DNA of 64,000 nucleotides from Hyaloperonospora brassicae (lineage: Eukaryota; Oomycota; Peronosporomycetes; Peronosporales; Peronosporaceae), in contig CANTFL010000361.1 of NCBI GenBank assembly GCA_947650285.1, positions 62,001 through 126,000 of the forward strand, written 5' to 3'. Below are positions 10,238 to 22,105 of the stretch, one piece after another. The notes below the pieces were generated by a model. The model had not been told where the DNA came from. It saw only the letters and a program-made list of their open reading frames with translations, and ran no database searches. The position numbers and the translations under genes were made by a program. How positions within the stretch are numbered: position 1 is the first letter of the stretch; each line of letters opens with the position of its first letter.

Positions 10238-10684
10238 TGTAACGGGGCACACCCCTTGCGTGAACTTAGCGCAAGGGTGACGTGTGCCCGACAGGCGTAC
10301 ACAGGGCAGCCGAGGAAGCGGTAGGCAAAACAGAACCCGAAAGCTCTGTCTTGAGGGGAAAGTAGGACTGTTTGTATAATATAGTTAGGACGTTAATAAA
10401 TCATCCTATGACTTACTTTAACGATATTAAACTTCCTTCTCCTATGTGGGTCTCTTGCTCACCACCCATTGCGCGCGTCCAGCAGCGATTGGTGGTTGAG
10501 TTGGTTGATGTACACTGTACATCAACCGAGAAGTGGACTCCTCCACGGATATTATCCTTAGCGGTAATATCCGACAACATCACTCATTTCGAGTGATGTT
10601 GATTGAATATTATCAAAACAGATAATATTCAGAAAAATTGGTACTTTCGTGCCAATTTTTATGTAACGGGCTCACCCCGTTACA
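10238..10684 (-). repeat. 5' LTR (element sense) of the Gypsy retrotransposon
   Basis: 447 bp, TGTAACGGGG at one end and CCCCGTTACA at the other, so the termini form a perfect 10-bp inverted repeat. Several strong hairpins lie inside: a 12-bp-arm palindrome at 10503-10527, an 11-bp-arm stem with a 5-nt loop at 10575-10601, and a 9-bp-arm stem at the end next to 10684. The promoter of the element should lie here, but no TATA box or initiator could be assigned with confidence. Confidence 0.93.
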
Positions 10685-12235
10685 TCCAGGCAGCAGAATC
10701 GAGTGCACGTTATTTGTTAATGACGGTTCTCGAGATCGTCTGTTCTGTCAGGAGTTTGTGCCAGTCGCTTGATTCTAGTCCATCGCATGTCTATACAGAT
10801 CTTAACTTGCTCGCGAGACTGGCATTCGAGCAACCCCTTCTATGCACTTTGTTGCACTACGGATTGCAATGCAAGCATCTGTACCATGGTATAGGCAAGG
10901 TCACCTTTCACATACTTTCATGACGCAATTAGAGCTATGGGCATTGCGACGCAATCCCTCGACTGTCCTCTACGTCGCGATAGCGAACGCTAAGAAGCAG
11001 TAACAACCCAGCCGTCAAAAAGTGATGCTAGTAAGTGCGTAGAGCCCCTCCAGTCACAGCGAACGCGTAAAGGACCATCATGCCTCAACACTTGGTGCTA
11101 TAACCCAAGACAATGACATGTTGCGGCATGCTCGCACGGTAAAGGCGAAACTTTACGCAAACAAATCGCCCCATCCGGTTAAACACGTTGGTACCCTACG
11201 TGTCGACAGAAAACTAAAGCTGTCGTCGTTTTCGCCTCGGACGCCGCAACAAGTGCACGAGGAGTAGTCGGTCCAATGGTCCACATCTGCGCCATTCTCT
11301 CCAACAACAATAACAATAACAACTCTGGGAAACACTTTGCAGAAAGGACAGGTAAGTAGCAAGACGTTGCGATGCAAAGAGCTTCTCCTTTGCAACGAGA
11401 GTAAGTCAGGAAGCAATGCGGGCCCCAAGCCTGCCTATGTGCCTTCAATATGATTTGCGTCACTAGTCAACACGTGCACGTTTGGTTTAAGGGTCGCTGT
11501 GACTTCGTGCAGCGTACACAGCAAGTGCGTTACAAGAGCTGTTGGCCTGGTGGGTTTGACACATATTACACTATTGTCTGGACATCCTCCCTTGCGATCG
11601 TCGTGCATTTTCCACAACACGGATCGTATGTCGACACACACTATGCCCGCAAAGCACACGGTCGCCGTCTAGGCACGAGCTGTGGTATAAACTGAAGCAT
11701 GTGTGCGCTGATCGGTCTCGAAATCGCGTAGTGAACAGGTAGGTAGGCAAAAGCTCTTTGCGACTGCACCGCAGGTTCATGAAGACGTTTGTCTCCGACG
11801 CATCAAGCACATTCACGGAGAAGAGCACGGATCTCATCCTGCGCATCGATCGACCTGGCTATTGTGGCACTTGTGCAGCCCACTTAACAAGACACATCCT
11901 AGCTTGACGCTGCACAACATGCAGTACGTGTAGAATAACCGCAACAGAAGGAGGTGACGCAACATCAGTTCTTATCGGACCCACCACCCGACATTGTCCG
12001 CCAGACGACACCGTATGGCGACACGATACTCTCCGTAGCATAACCTTACGTTGATGATGACCGCTGTTACTTCGGTCCACCTATTTTTACCGTCTCCTGC
12101 TTCTTGTGGCGTCTTGTCGCCGTAGCAAGAAGGCAGACCGGTCATGGCCGACTCGACCAGACTCACTTTCCGATTTACTCTTCGTCGGCTCCACCTCTCA
12201 TCACCACTTGGTGACCGAAGCCCATTGAGTCCGTC
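10685..12235. other. Intergenic region; no gene supported
   Basis: It starts with the right TCCAG duplication. Only short frames without recognisable domains occur. The last part must contain the promoter and 5' leader of the tyrosinase-like gene at 12236. A 253-codon minus-strand frame at 11972-12733 overlaps that gene and is treated as a shadow. Confidence 0.6.
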
Positions 12236-14149
12236 ATGAAGCTCTTGTGGGTAGTAAGTGCCGCACTGTGCGTACTTGTGTCGACACTCGCACAGGTTGA
12301 AGCGCAGAACTGCGGACCGCGTATCCGGAAGGACTGGGACGCCTTGACAACGGCTGAGAAAGACACGTACAAGGGCGCACTGGCTGCGGCTATGGATTCG
12401 GGGGCGTACATCAAGTTTATTGAGATTCACACGGAAATGCAGTCGGACATGCATGCACACCGTCAGTGCATGTTCATCTACTGGCACCGCTTGTTGCTCG
12501 TCGTCTTTGAGAACATGCTTCGTGGACAAGGTCCGGAGTTTGCCTGTGTCACGGTGCCGTACTACAACTGGATGGGGGCCAACAACCGCGTGCTCGCTGG
12601 ATCGTGCTCCACCATCGAAGACTGCTCGACTATCACTCGCGAGTTCGGAGGCTCCGCCGGATCCCGGCAACGAGTCAGCATCAACGGGGTCGCTACCTCC
12701 GGCCGCTGTGTCAGTGAGGCCCCCCTGGATCACTTCTGTGAGTCCGGCACTGTTTCTGGCTCGGACTGCGCTGGATGTGTTCCTCGAGGCGACTGGGCTT
12801 CGGCGTCGGTTCCAGCCAGCACGAGCTTTGCCTCAGTTCGCCAGCAACTGTTCAATGGCCGGAACATCGGGCAGATGTCGCCCTTGATCGAGCAAGGCTG
12901 TCACAACAACATGCACTCGAGCTTGGCCGGCTCCGTCCAAACGCTTGCGTCTCCGTCGGACCCGATCTTCTGGTCGCATCACTCGATGATCGATGCCCTT
13001 CACACCATCTTCCACAAGTGTCGTGTCGGAAACCAGCGCATGACATTTGCTGAGAAGTCCACGCACCCCGTTGCCTGGACGTCGTGCGCGAAGCGGGGCG
13101 GAGGCAACTTCGATCCGGCCGAAGTAATTGTCATGCGCACGGGTGTCAATGGTGTCAACCCGATCCAAGGAAGCGAAGACCCGGTCATCGGTCGATACTT
13201 TGCCGGCGTTCCCAACCAGTATGCCGGACTCATGGATGGACGTGACCTGGGAGAAAGTAGCTACTCGTACGAGCTCAGTGGTCAGCTCGCTGACATGTTT
13301 GTCAACTGCGACGGCACGTCAGCTCCGGCCACCCCACCAGCAGCAGCTCCTCCTGCTCCTGCTTCTGCACCAGCCCCTGCTCCTGCACCAGCCCCTGCTC
13401 CTGCACCAGTTCCAGTGCCCGCTACCGCTCCTCGTCCCCCTGCTCCAGCTCCACCTTCCGCACCTCCGGCCGCACCCCAGCGACCCCGTCAACGGAGTTG
13501 GCTCGAACAGCTTTTCGACCGCAGGCGTCGAGATAACAGCAGACGTCGAGATGATCGCAGACTCGAGGCAGAGCACGAAGTGGAGGATGCTCCGTCGAAC
13601 CAGGTCAGCGGCAACAGCAACGTCCATGAAGGTTGCTATGATCACAGGGGAGCCAACGAGGAACGAAGCATGCCAAGCACCGATGCACCGAAAGCGGTCG
13701 CGACCATGGCACCTCCAGTCGACGATACCGTTACGAAGGACATTGTGGACGTGGTCTTGGTGGACAAGACTTGTGCCGAAGATCAGCATGTGTCCACGTG
13801 GTACGAGAAAACGACGGCTGCTATGGGTGGCCACTGCCCTGAGGTCACCGCCGACCTCGAGCGCCAGGCTTGCATGTATGAGAAACAGTGTCTCGGTGGC
13901 ACGCCCGAATACTCTGAGGAGTTCAAAGCTACATGGGGAGTGAAGGAACCGCGCTGTTTGACGATTGTGAAGGAGATTGAGAGCGGACAGCAACCGATCG
14001 CATACGGAAAGTGGCGTGAGGATATGGAGTCCCATTTCGGCTGTCCTAAGCCTGCGAACGCAACGCAGTCTATCGATCCGACGGATGTCTTCAGTAGCGC
14101 TGACCAGTCTGTACCTGACAAGCTCTCGAGCGTAGTGCAGTCAGTGTAG
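12236..14149 (+). CDS. Secreted tyrosinase-like copper protein
   Basis: This 637-residue protein starts with a clear signal peptide (about residues 1-23). The tyrosinase domain has both copper sites. CuA is the stretch with IHTE, MHAH and YWHR; CuB has GCHNNMH and then PSDPIFWSHHSMIDALH. Type-3 copper enzymes of this family oxidise phenols to quinones. After the domain comes a Pro/Ala-rich linker (about residues 362-418), a short basic Arg/Asp patch, and a C-terminal cysteine-containing region (from about residue 500) of unknown fold that carries no copper motif. It is a single exon. Location is likely extracellular or cell wall. Substrate is unknown; roles in wall cross-linking or host phenol oxidation are inference. 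Confidence 0.9.
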   Translation: MKLLWVVSAALCVLVSTLAQVEAQNCGPRIRKDWDALTTAEKDTYKGALAAAMDSGAYIKFIEIHTEMQSDMHAHRQCMFIYWHRLLLVVFENMLRGQGPEFACVTVPYYNWMGANNRVLAGSCSTIEDCSTITREFGGSAGSRQRVSINGVATSGRCVSEAPLDHFCESGTVSGSDCAGCVPRGDWASASVPASTSFASVRQQLFNGRNIGQMSPLIEQGCHNNMHSSLAGSVQTLASPSDPIFWSHHSMIDALHTIFHKCRVGNQRMTFAEKSTHPVAWTSCAKRGGGNFDPAEVIVMRTGVNGVNPIQGSEDPVIGRYFAGVPNQYAGLMDGRDLGESSYSYELSGQLADMFVNCDGTSAPATPPAAAPPAPASAPAPAPAPAPAPAPVPVPATAPRPPAPAPPSAPPAAPQRPRQRSWLEQLFDRRRRDNSRRRDDRRLEAEHEVEDAPSNQVSGNSNVHEGCYDHRGANEERSMPSTDAPKAVATMAPPVDDTVTKDIVDVVLVDKTCAEDQHVSTWYEKTTAAMGGHCPEVTADLERQACMYEKQCLGGTPEYSEEFKATWGVKEPRCLTIVKEIESGQQPIAYGKWREDMESHFGCPKPANATQSIDPTDVFSSADQSVPDKLSSVVQSV

Positions 14150-15670
14150 ATCGATTCCATACGGATGTGGCTGATGTGGGTACGTATGTATGTATGTATG
14201 TGTGTGTAAGTCGTTAGCGGAGATAATTGAGCTTCCAGTTTATTTTCATCTAAAATTGTTGGTACTGTTTGGGAACAGGAGGAGTCGGGAAAGCTTCCCC
14301 AGTCTAGTCAAATCTACATTGCAGCGCCACATCCACGAAGCAGCTCGTTGTCAAACATTGCACTAAACACGACGATCGATCGTGAAAGCATGGTAGGTAT
14401 GGTAACATGCGACGGTCGATCGTAAAAACACGACAGGGTTCACCAGGCGTTGGCCGCATCGTCCTTATAACTATCTACTCGTTGCGTTGCGAGAATTGTT
14501 CATCTGGAAGATGCTGCTGTTCGTGAAAGCTCGTTCCTTAAACCTGAGCTGCCAAGATTTTGACACACTCAGACAAGGAAAGCTCGCGAATTCTACAAGG
14601 GAGACTTTGCGAGAGCAAACGTCGCAAGTTGTAGCTGCCAATGTCAGAGGTGTACAGACTCAGCAGCAGTCAAGGACAAGGCACCGCATCATTCATGCAA
14701 CTCCAGCTAGGTATGGCCCGCGACGCGGAGCCAAGATAGTTACGGCAGAATCACGACTTTTGTCGATCTTCGAGAACGCCGAGTACTTCGCAGGATTTGG
14801 TCATCGCTACCTCTCTGTTCGCTGGAGTTAATGGATTGCATGAGTGCCTTTTCGACGACAAACGCCTCTGTTGAGGGAAACAAAGACCTTGCACAAGCCC
14901 TGATTAGGTGGAAGTGGCAGGATGAGTGATATCAGATGCGACCAACTTGACGAAGCTGCTCGGGCCGTCGAACATAAAAACCACACTGCGATTGCCACAC
15001 TACCCTTCGTCCACAGTACTCCACCGTCACGCAGATCCAGATGGTGTTTACACCATGCCATGCCACGCCCACTTTGCACGAAACGTGTGTAAACGTGTCG
15101 TTGATCCGCCGTCCATACCGTTCTACTTAAGCGTAGCTCAGTCATCAGCTTGCTAGCGTCAAGCTGAACGTCTACCGCATGCAACGAAGCCTAAATACAC
15201 TTTTGATGCGTATCTATTCTCATGACCACGCCAATCAATGGTAACTTTGTCGGCTCTGTAGGTTTTGCCCCTAAGCAATGGGCACTGCTCAGGGTTTCTG
15301 GCGTCGCAAGCAGTGGGTGATGTGTGGCAGGCAGCATGATTTCCGATCGGCAACAATGACGGTCGTACGTGCTGATTCCGCCGTTGCGGTCACTCTGTGA
15401 GCGTGTGGTTCAGTTCGTTGATATACCACCACCTCATCATCTCTTGCACGCCGTGACAAAGATGCACATGTTTGTACAGGTGCAGGAGTGACCACTACTC
15501 GCGAGTTCGTTTAGTTTAAAGCAAGTTTGGCAGGCGAAAAAGTCATCGATAGGCTGCAGGGTCTGTGTGCGATCGATCTGTTTGTTCATCGTAACCCTGC
15601 CGTCTAACATTAGGCCAACACAGCATAATTGTAGTAGTACAATGAAGCACCACACCGCTTACGTAAAAGT
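14150..15670. other. Intergenic region between convergent genes; nothing recognised
   Basis: It lies between the 3' ends of the tyrosinase-like gene (+) and the Pol III subunit gene (-). A short TGTA/TG-rich run at about 14184-14210 follows the tyrosinase stop. Remaining frames are short and featureless. Confidence 0.6.
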
Positions 15671-18600
15671 CTAGTACTCCTTCAACGTCAGTCTCGGCAC
15701 AATGTTCATGGCCTGCAGCTCCTGAAACAGCAACTTGCAAGCATACGGAATGCGGATGCTTACCACCTTTTCTTCGGACTTGCAGTGCTGGCACCAGCCT
15801 TCGTAGCCCAACATGCGGCAGCCCTGGCAAACGTCGGCGCTGAAAGCGTCACTGGACAACATGAGGCGCTCCATGAGCAACATACTGGCGCCATACCCGA
15901 TCAGACAATCGCGCTCCATTTCGCCAAGACGTAAACCACCGTCGCGCGAACGACCTTCGGTCGGCTGACGAGTAAGAACAGCGCGTGGGCCACGTGCTCG
16001 AGCATGCATCTTGTCCATAACCATATGCTTAAGCTTCTGGTAATAGATCGGCCCCATAAAGATGTAGCACTCGATCGGCTCGCCTGTAATACCGGATGTC
16101 AGGTAATCCTTGCCAGCATAATTGAAGCCGTTCTTCACTAGTTCACGCGAGCAGTCCAACACATGATCAGCAGAACCGTACTTCTCGCCAAAAGCCGTAC
16201 CATACGCACGACGACCCGTGAGCACACCAGCCTTCCCTGCAATCAACTCAATCATCTTGCCCACGGTCATTCGGCTTGGAAAACCGTGAGGATTCATGAT
16301 CAGATCAGGGCAGATACCCTGGTCGTTGAACGGCATGTCTTCTTGGTTGCGGATCGTACCACACACACCTTTCTGTCCGTGACGACTACTGAACTTGTCG
16401 CCTATTTCAGGTCTGCGCGTCTGGCGGATCAACACCTTCACCAGAAAGTGATTGGCTTCGGATGAAGTCAGCAAGACCTTGTCAACGTAAGCTGGAATAG
16501 GTCCCTTGTATGTCGTTGGCGAAGGCGAGTACGTAACGTCCAGCGGATCGCGTCCGTCGACCGAGTCGTTGAACTGGGTTGGCTGCTCCTTGTTGATCAT
16601 GATCGCGCCATTGTGAACGATACCACCAACACGGCTAATACCATCCGCATCCAGCGACGAGAACTTGGCGTTGCGGAAGCCCATTCCAGCTGCACCAGAA
16701 GCAGCCAAGCTGTCGAAATCCGGCGGACCCACGATGCGATCGTACGAGCCATTCGCGTACTTCTTGATCATCGTCTGGTACTTCTTGAACACCATGCAGC
16801 GACCAAATCCACGATCCAATGATGCTTTGTTCAGCACGATCGCATCTTCAATATCATAGCCAGAGTAACTCATCACAGCCACAATGGCATTCTGTCCTGC
16901 CGGCACGTGATCAAAGTTCACGAGATCTAACACGCGGGTCTTCACCATGGGCATTTGCGGGTACACCATCGTGTATAGCAGCGTGTCGATTCGTTCAAAC
17001 TGATTCATGGCAATGGTGCCGATAGCCTGTTTTCCCATAGCACACTGGTACGTGTTTCGCGGGGACTGGTTGTGATGCGGGTACGGAATCAGACCCGACA
17101 CAACACCTAGAATCGTTACCGGGTCGATTTCCAAATGCGTCGTCCGGTCACCGATTTCACTTTCGTGTAACGCTACAAGACAATTGTTTTCCTCGTTCAC
17201 ATCCACATACTCGACACAACCCTCTACAATTAGACTGCTGAGGTTGCGCACTCCAGCACGTAGCTCATCGAGGTGGCGCTGAGTCAGCCGAGTACAGTGC
17301 GTCACTGGATCGATTAGCAGCAGCGGGCGGCACACGCGTCCACCGTCGGAAGCGATGTACACAACGCGTTGTACGTCATGAATCATAACAGACACGAACT
17401 CGCCGATCAAGCCAGCACGTCGAATACGACGCAAACGAGTTACGAACGCGCGCGGGTTCACGTGTGTACCAATGATAACACCATTCAGCATCACGAGGTA
17501 GTTGGATGCGTGGTTGATCTCTTCACCGGAACTTAGCGACACATCCGTCACACCCAAGTCGAAACAAAGCCGCTTGATCGGAGCGGGTTCCTCGTCCGAA
17601 GTCACATGACACAGCAACGCCAAGTTCTTTACAAGACCACAAGCTTCGCCTTCGGGAGTGTCAGCCGGACACAGCATCCCCCACTGCGATGGTTGCAGAG
17701 AGCGGGGTCCCGAGACCTTCCGCGTCTTCTCAAATTGAGACGAAATGCGTGTCATCATACCTAGCGCCGACATATACGAAAGCCGCGAAAGTACGTGTGT
17801 GACGCCTGCACGGTCCATGCGGAACCGCTTCAGCGTCCAATTCCCTGTCGACAGTGCATAGTAGAAACCCTGTGTGATTGTGTCCGTGCGAACACACTTG
17901 ATAATGTCAAACACTGACGCGCGATTCGGTTTGCTCAACACCATATCAGCCTGACGTTTCAGGTCACTGTTAAACCTCTTGAACAGGTCTTCGAAAAGCA
18001 GCGACAGCAGCTGACCTGCCAACTCAAGGCGTTTGTTGCCATAGTAGTCTTTATCGTCCAACCGAGTGCGGTCCTTGTCCGTGAACAGAATGCGACGCAC
18101 AATGTGCGCCACGTAAATGCTCTTCAGACGAAAGTTAAAGTTCACACACGGAACGTGGTTCAGCACCAAATTCGCCAACGCCGAGCGCGCCGCATCGACC
18201 GAGTTGCGGTCCTGCATTGGCCGTCCAAAGCCGCCACGATGGCGTCCTCCCGTCACGCCAATCTTCGTCTGATTGTTCATCCTGGCTCCAATATACTCGA
18301 GCGCCTGTTGCTGCGTAAAGACCTTCAAGTCGGACGCTTCTTCGAACGAGGCCGACATGGCGTCACAAACGTCGGCCTCGCTGCCCACGAGACTCACCAT
18401 CTCCTGGTCGCTCTCCACGCCCATGCCTTTCAGCACAATCACAATGGGAATGTCACTGGCAAACGAGTTCGACTTCAAGTAGACGCGGCTCTTGTTCAGA
18501 AAGATATTGGTCCGCGACTTGCGCTCGTGCGTCGAGCTCGTGATGCTCGCGCACACGTTGCGCTTGCCGTCTTCTTCAATGATCACGCGGTTCTTCGACA

Positions 18601-19162
18601 GCTGTTCGTGGATCAGCACGACCTTCTCGACGCCGCGCACGATAAAGTAGCCGCCGGGATCGTACGGGCACTCCTTCAGCTTGGCCAGCGCGGCTTCGCT
18701 CTTGCCCGCCAAGACACAGCGCGCGCTGCGCAGCATGATGGGGATCCGGCCAATCAGCACCTTGTTGTTCGTCACGATCTTGTTGCCGCGGCGGTAGCGC
18801 ACGCTCACGTAGACGGGCGCGGCGTACGTGCGGTCGCGCAGCCGGCACTGGTGCGGCGTCACGTTCGTGCTCACGAACGCCTCTTCGTCGATGGACGGCA
18901 CGCCGAGCTGGATGTCCGTGTACTGGAGGAAGAACTTGGGGTCGGCGTCGCTCCGCACGACGTTGTTCGCTTGCGCGCGCACGATGTTGCGCAAGTCCAC
19001 CGACGTGAAGTAGTCGAACGAGTCAATGTGCTGCTTCACGAGGCCGCGGAGCTGCAGGAAGTACGGCAGCAGCTTCCACTTGTCCTGGACACTGCCCACG
19101 GGCTTTGCCAGCTCCTTCAGGGACGCGGCAGACGGCGGCGCGCCCGCGGCGTTGGGGGCCAT
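15671..19162 (-). CDS. DNA-directed RNA polymerase III second-largest subunit (RPC2)
   Basis: One 1163-residue exon, close to the roughly 1130-1150 residues usual for RPC2. The N-terminal block ([17 protein letters not shown], then SDADP) matches the Pol III type rather than RPB2 or RPA2. Family landmarks include [18 protein letters not shown] and GYDIEDAI motifs, the [12 protein letters not shown] active-site loop and, near the C-terminus, a zinc site C-x2-C-x8-C-x2-C. The enzyme makes tRNA, 5S rRNA and other small RNAs in the nucleus. The ATG at 19162 gives the normal family N-terminus. A 359-codon plus-strand frame at 18104-19183 is a shadow of its codon bias. Confidence 0.96.
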   Translation of the reverse strand: MAPNAAGAPPSAASLKELAKPVGSVQDKWKLLPYFLQLRGLVKQHIDSFDYFTSVDLRNIVRAQANNVVRSDADPKFFLQYTDIQLGVPSIDEEAFVSTNVTPHQCRLRDRTYAAPVYVSVRYRRGNKIVTNNKVLIGRIPIMLRSARCVLAGKSEAALAKLKECPYDPGGYFIVRGVEKVVLIHEQLSKNRVIIEEDGKRNVCASITSSTHERKSRTNIFLNKSRVYLKSNSFASDIPIVIVLKGMGVESDQEMVSLVGSEADVCDAMSASFEEASDLKVFTQQQALEYIGARMNNQTKIGVTGGRHRGGFGRPMQDRNSVDAARSALANLVLNHVPCVNFNFRLKSIYVAHIVRRILFTDKDRTRLDDKDYYGNKRLELAGQLLSLLFEDLFKRFNSDLKRQADMVLSKPNRASVFDIIKCVRTDTITQGFYYALSTGNWTLKRFRMDRAGVTHVLSRLSYMSALGMMTRISSQFEKTRKVSGPRSLQPSQWGMLCPADTPEGEACGLVKNLALLCHVTSDEEPAPIKRLCFDLGVTDVSLSSGEEINHASNYLVMLNGVIIGTHVNPRAFVTRLRRIRRAGLIGEFVSVMIHDVQRVVYIASDGGRVCRPLLLIDPVTHCTRLTQRHLDELRAGVRNLSSLIVEGCVEYVDVNEENNCLVALHESEIGDRTTHLEIDPVTILGVVSGLIPYPHHNQSPRNTYQCAMGKQAIGTIAMNQFERIDTLLYTMVYPQMPMVKTRVLDLVNFDHVPAGQNAIVAVMSYSGYDIEDAIVLNKASLDRGFGRCMVFKKYQTMIKKYANGSYDRIVGPPDFDSLAASGAAGMGFRNAKFSSLDADGISRVGGIVHNGAIMINKEQPTQFNDSVDGRDPLDVTYSPSPTTYKGPIPAYVDKVLLTSSEANHFLVKVLIRQTRRPEIGDKFSSRHGQKGVCGTIRNQEDMPFNDQGICPDLIMNPHGFPSRMTVGKMIELIAGKAGVLTGRRAYGTAFGEKYGSADHVLDCSRELVKNGFNYAGKDYLTSGITGEPIECYIFMGPIYYQKLKHMVMDKMHARARGPRAVLTRQPTEGRSRDGGLRLGEMERDCLIGYGASMLLMERLMLSSDAFSADVCQGCRMLGYEGWCQHCKSEEKVVSIRIPYACKLLFQELQAMNIVPRLTLKEY

Positions 19163-19924
19163 GCGTGCGGAATGGCAGAGTGACGGTCAGGGAAACTACT
19201 GGCGCGCATGGCAGGGAAAGTGGTGTGGCACGGCACGTTACTTTTGGTCAACTCGTAGTCGAGGTTGGGCACGCGAGTGTTGAGGTGCTGCTGAGCGAGC
19301 GGACCTTTTCGTTGAAACTGAAACTGGGTCGCTGTGTTGCGGGCGAAACGCGTGTTAACGTTTTGATGCGGTCCCAAGACGAGGAGAAAATTGTGCATAT
19401 TCTTTATGAGAGGTCGATTTCGAGACAGAAAGATCCGGATATCGTCGGTCTTTGTGTCTTTCCGTGCCACAAACCTCACAGTGCGCGGAGAAAAGCCGCG
19501 GCACGTTCTACGTTTCGGACAATATCGGCGAAACAATCACAGGGTAGAGGCCTTTTATTCGACAGCCGATATTGTCCGCAGTGGAGAATCAGCACAGCAT
19601 CTAGCCGCACTTGTACGCCGAACCAATGTACTGTACTGTATGACGGACAGAGCGGGGATAGCCTCCGTGTACTGCCCTCGCCGCAACTAAACTCGAGCCT
19701 GATGCACGGACCCAAATTCATCTACCAGTCCATTCGAAAGCACGTTTTGCAATGCTGTACTTGGCTGCTTTAGACTCATCCACTTTCTAGGAATGAACAA
19801 ACGTCCATGATTGCTAACGAATACGCTTTCCTTGCAAATGTCATTGGCTTCGGACACTGAGCACTCGGAGCGGTGCTTATATAGCTGCTGTCGCGCCGAT
19901 TCACTTGGGATCGGCCCAACAACG
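19163..19924. other. Intergenic region upstream of the RPC2 gene; no gene seen
   Basis: It separates the start of RPC2 from the end of the Myb/SANT-like gene on the same strand. Short overlapping frames on both strands show no domain. It should hold the RPC2 promoter and the terminator of the upstream gene. Confidence 0.55.
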
Positions 19925-21089
19925 TCATAGATCATGTGAATCCAACGCCTCCTTCGGGGTCCTCAAGTGCACGAGCAACTCTGCCACGAGGGAGCCCTGC
20001 GCACGCAGCACGTCCAGCAAAGCCTGGCGCTCTTGTCCGTCCTGTTGAGCCTTCTGCTTCTCCCAAGCTAGTCGTTCTTCTTCCAAGGCCACGCGCCTCT
20101 CTTCGAGACGCAGCTTTTGTTCCTCCAGGTCCAGCGCCACGTCCATTGACACTGCAGTTTTGTCCGTCCGAGGCCTCTTTGTTTCGTGCGTCGAAGAAGA
20201 AGAAGCAAACGCACTCGTCGTTCGCGACGAGCGCTTGTTGCTATCACTGCGTGACACCGCCGCAGTCTGCTGTACGGGACTAGAACTGGAACTGCCTCGA
20301 GAGACGGCACCAGTCGACGTGGACGCTGGTGCTGGCGCGATCGGCATCAATGGTATCGTCGGCGGCGTCGAGACAGCAGGCGACGACGTGAGTCCTGCAG
20401 ACGAAGGTACCAGCATAGCAACCGAACTTTCCAGCTCTTCCAGACTGTGTTGCGCTACTTGCAGTGCCGCCTGCACGCGCTTCTCACGCATCGCTCCCTT
20501 GTTCAGTGTTTGCTCGTCCACCTGTGCGCACCATACGTCAACCCGCGATCAATCATACGCTCCTTTGTCACCCAAAAGAGCACCCAAAAAAGCACCCATT
20601 GTCACCCAAAAAGCACACCACGCAGCACCCTACCACTCTTGTCAAGATCGCCAGCAGCTTGTTACGCATATCAAACTCCTCGGGTGTCCCCGAGCCCCGC
20701 AAACTCGACATCTCGTGCTTCCGAAACGCTTCCAGCAGCATATCGACGCGTCGCTTGACGATCGCGTGGTCCAGCGCGCTCCCCCGCGTGAACGCCACGC
20801 CCTTCATGCTCTCCAGCGTCGACTGCACGCGCGCCGCCACGTTCATCCACGCAGATCGCGTGCGTCCGTAGCCTGCCGCCCACGGGAAGCAGCGGATGAC
20901 TTCGCGCGCGAGCACGACGTCGAACGCAGGTTTGAAGCGGAAGAGGCGCCGCTTGCCACCCGCGCCGTCGTCGTCGTCGTCGTCGTCTTCGGCGTCGTGG
21001 CGCACGTCGTCCGTGACCTCGAGCTTGTGCTCGTGCTGCGGCTGCGGTGGCTGCTCGTGCAGCGGTTGCGGCGGCTCGTCGTGCATCAT
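19925..21089 (-). CDS. Myb/SANT-like (trihelix-type) nuclear protein, two exons
   Basis: Exon 1 runs 21089-20637 and exon 2 runs 20521-19925, giving about 349 residues. The acceptor CACAG at 20522 is clear. The donor is GTGGTA at 20636 or GTAGGG at 20633; both keep the frame. After an acidic start with a poly-Asp run, residues about 45-150 form a helical region with conserved aromatic and basic positions (EVIRCFPWAAGYGRTRSAWM and an LLAIL end). This layout resembles the Myb/SANT-like DNA-binding proteins common in fungi and oomycetes. A Ser/Pro-rich middle has a basic KRPR stretch that may be a nuclear signal, and the C-terminus is a long charged coiled coil. DNA binding is inferred. It is divergent from the UPF0489-like gene, 284 bp away. 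Confidence 0.7.
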
Positions 21090-21373
21090 GGCGGCGGTAT
21101 GGCGCTGGACTGGATGGGGCGGGGATTTTGCGAAAAATGGGTCTTTTCGAGCGAGACTTGGCGTTTGTATGGCGGAGGGCGCGCGCGAGGAGCTTGAAGG
21201 CGTGCGTTTGTGGGTGTTTGTTTGTATCGTTTGGGGTCCTGGCTACCTGAACCCATAACGTGGCGGTTTGCTTCCCAATATGGTGTGGTGCACGCTACCA
21301 ACGAGAAGCACACACAAACACACAAATATGCGCCCACAAAAATAAGCCCCAGTCGCAATCAAAGCCGGAAGAA
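21090..21373. promoter_or_regulatory. Shared 284-bp divergent promoter region
   Basis: The start codons of the Myb/SANT-like gene (-, 21089) and the UPF0489-like gene (+, 21374) face away from each other here. A CCAAT lies near 21277. Divergent genes this close often share control elements; no oomycete initiator motif could be assigned. Confidence 0.4.
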
Positions 21374-22071
21374 ATGGCCGTGTCGGTCGTGGTCGTAGAC
21401 GACCACCACCATTGCCTGTCGGTCATTCATCAAGTACGTGAACCCCGTCGTTTTTGTTGTTGCACAACCGTTGGGCCAGTGAGGCCTATAGCTTCATATG
21501 TTCTATTATACTCTCTTCTATTTCTTACTACACTCATAGCGATATTTTTATCGAATCTCTCGTCATCGTTGCGAATATTGTCATTGCTATCCTCATTCTT
21601 AGTGTTACTATCATTATTGTTATTCCTATCGTTGGTCAGTACTAATCTTGTTATTGCTATCGTCCTCTCGATAACTGCTATTGCCAGGCCATCCGCCAAC
21701 GTCGTCTGCCGTTCTCGCACATCCACGTGCTGCACGTAGACGCCCACCCCGACTTGTCCTTTTCGACTGCGATCAACACCGATGTGGTCTTTGAGCCAGA
21801 GACACTGTACGACGCATTGGACGATTCGGTCGCTGGGATCGCCGAGTTTCTACTGCCGCTCGTGTTCGCAGGTCACGTGAGTCAGATCACGTGGTTAAAA
21901 TCGGTGTGGGCGACGCAGGTGCGACCGGTCGTGACGAATGAACATGGGCGGACAACGTCGATCGGTGCTGGTCTGTTAGCTGCCACGTGATGGATGCACA
22001 GATACCGACTGGAACGTTCCGGCAACTTGCGATTGGAAAGCGCGTGACAAACAGTTGGGTTCTCTACATCG

Positions 22072-22105
<34 letters not shown>

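Larger units (their letters stand above)
2457..10684 (-). mobile_element. Complete but decayed Ty3/Gypsy LTR retrotransposon with chromodomain
   Basis: The element is bounded by two direct repeats of 447 bp (2457-2903 and 10238-10684) that start TG and end CA. It is flanked by the perfect 5-bp duplication TCCAG (2452-2456, 10685-10689). On the minus strand the order is gag, protease, reverse transcriptase, RNase H, integrase, chromodomain, which is the Ty3/Gypsy order (chromovirus type). Frameshifts and stops break every domain, the protease motif is damaged and a gag knuckle cysteine is lost, so it cannot move by itself. By-eye comparison of the LTRs gives about 12 substitutions and no indel in 447 positions, so insertion was not very ancient. 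Plus-strand frames at 3036-3434 and 4382-4687 run antisense to pol. Confidence 0.95.

Noticed and set aside
11972..12733. 253-codon minus-strand frame over the tyrosinase start
   Set aside because: It overlaps the signal peptide and CuA region on the other strand and shows no family features.
18104..19183. 359-codon plus-strand frame opposite RPC2
   Set aside because: It is fully antisense to a strongly conserved gene, has shadow-type composition (many Arg, His, Ala) and no domain.
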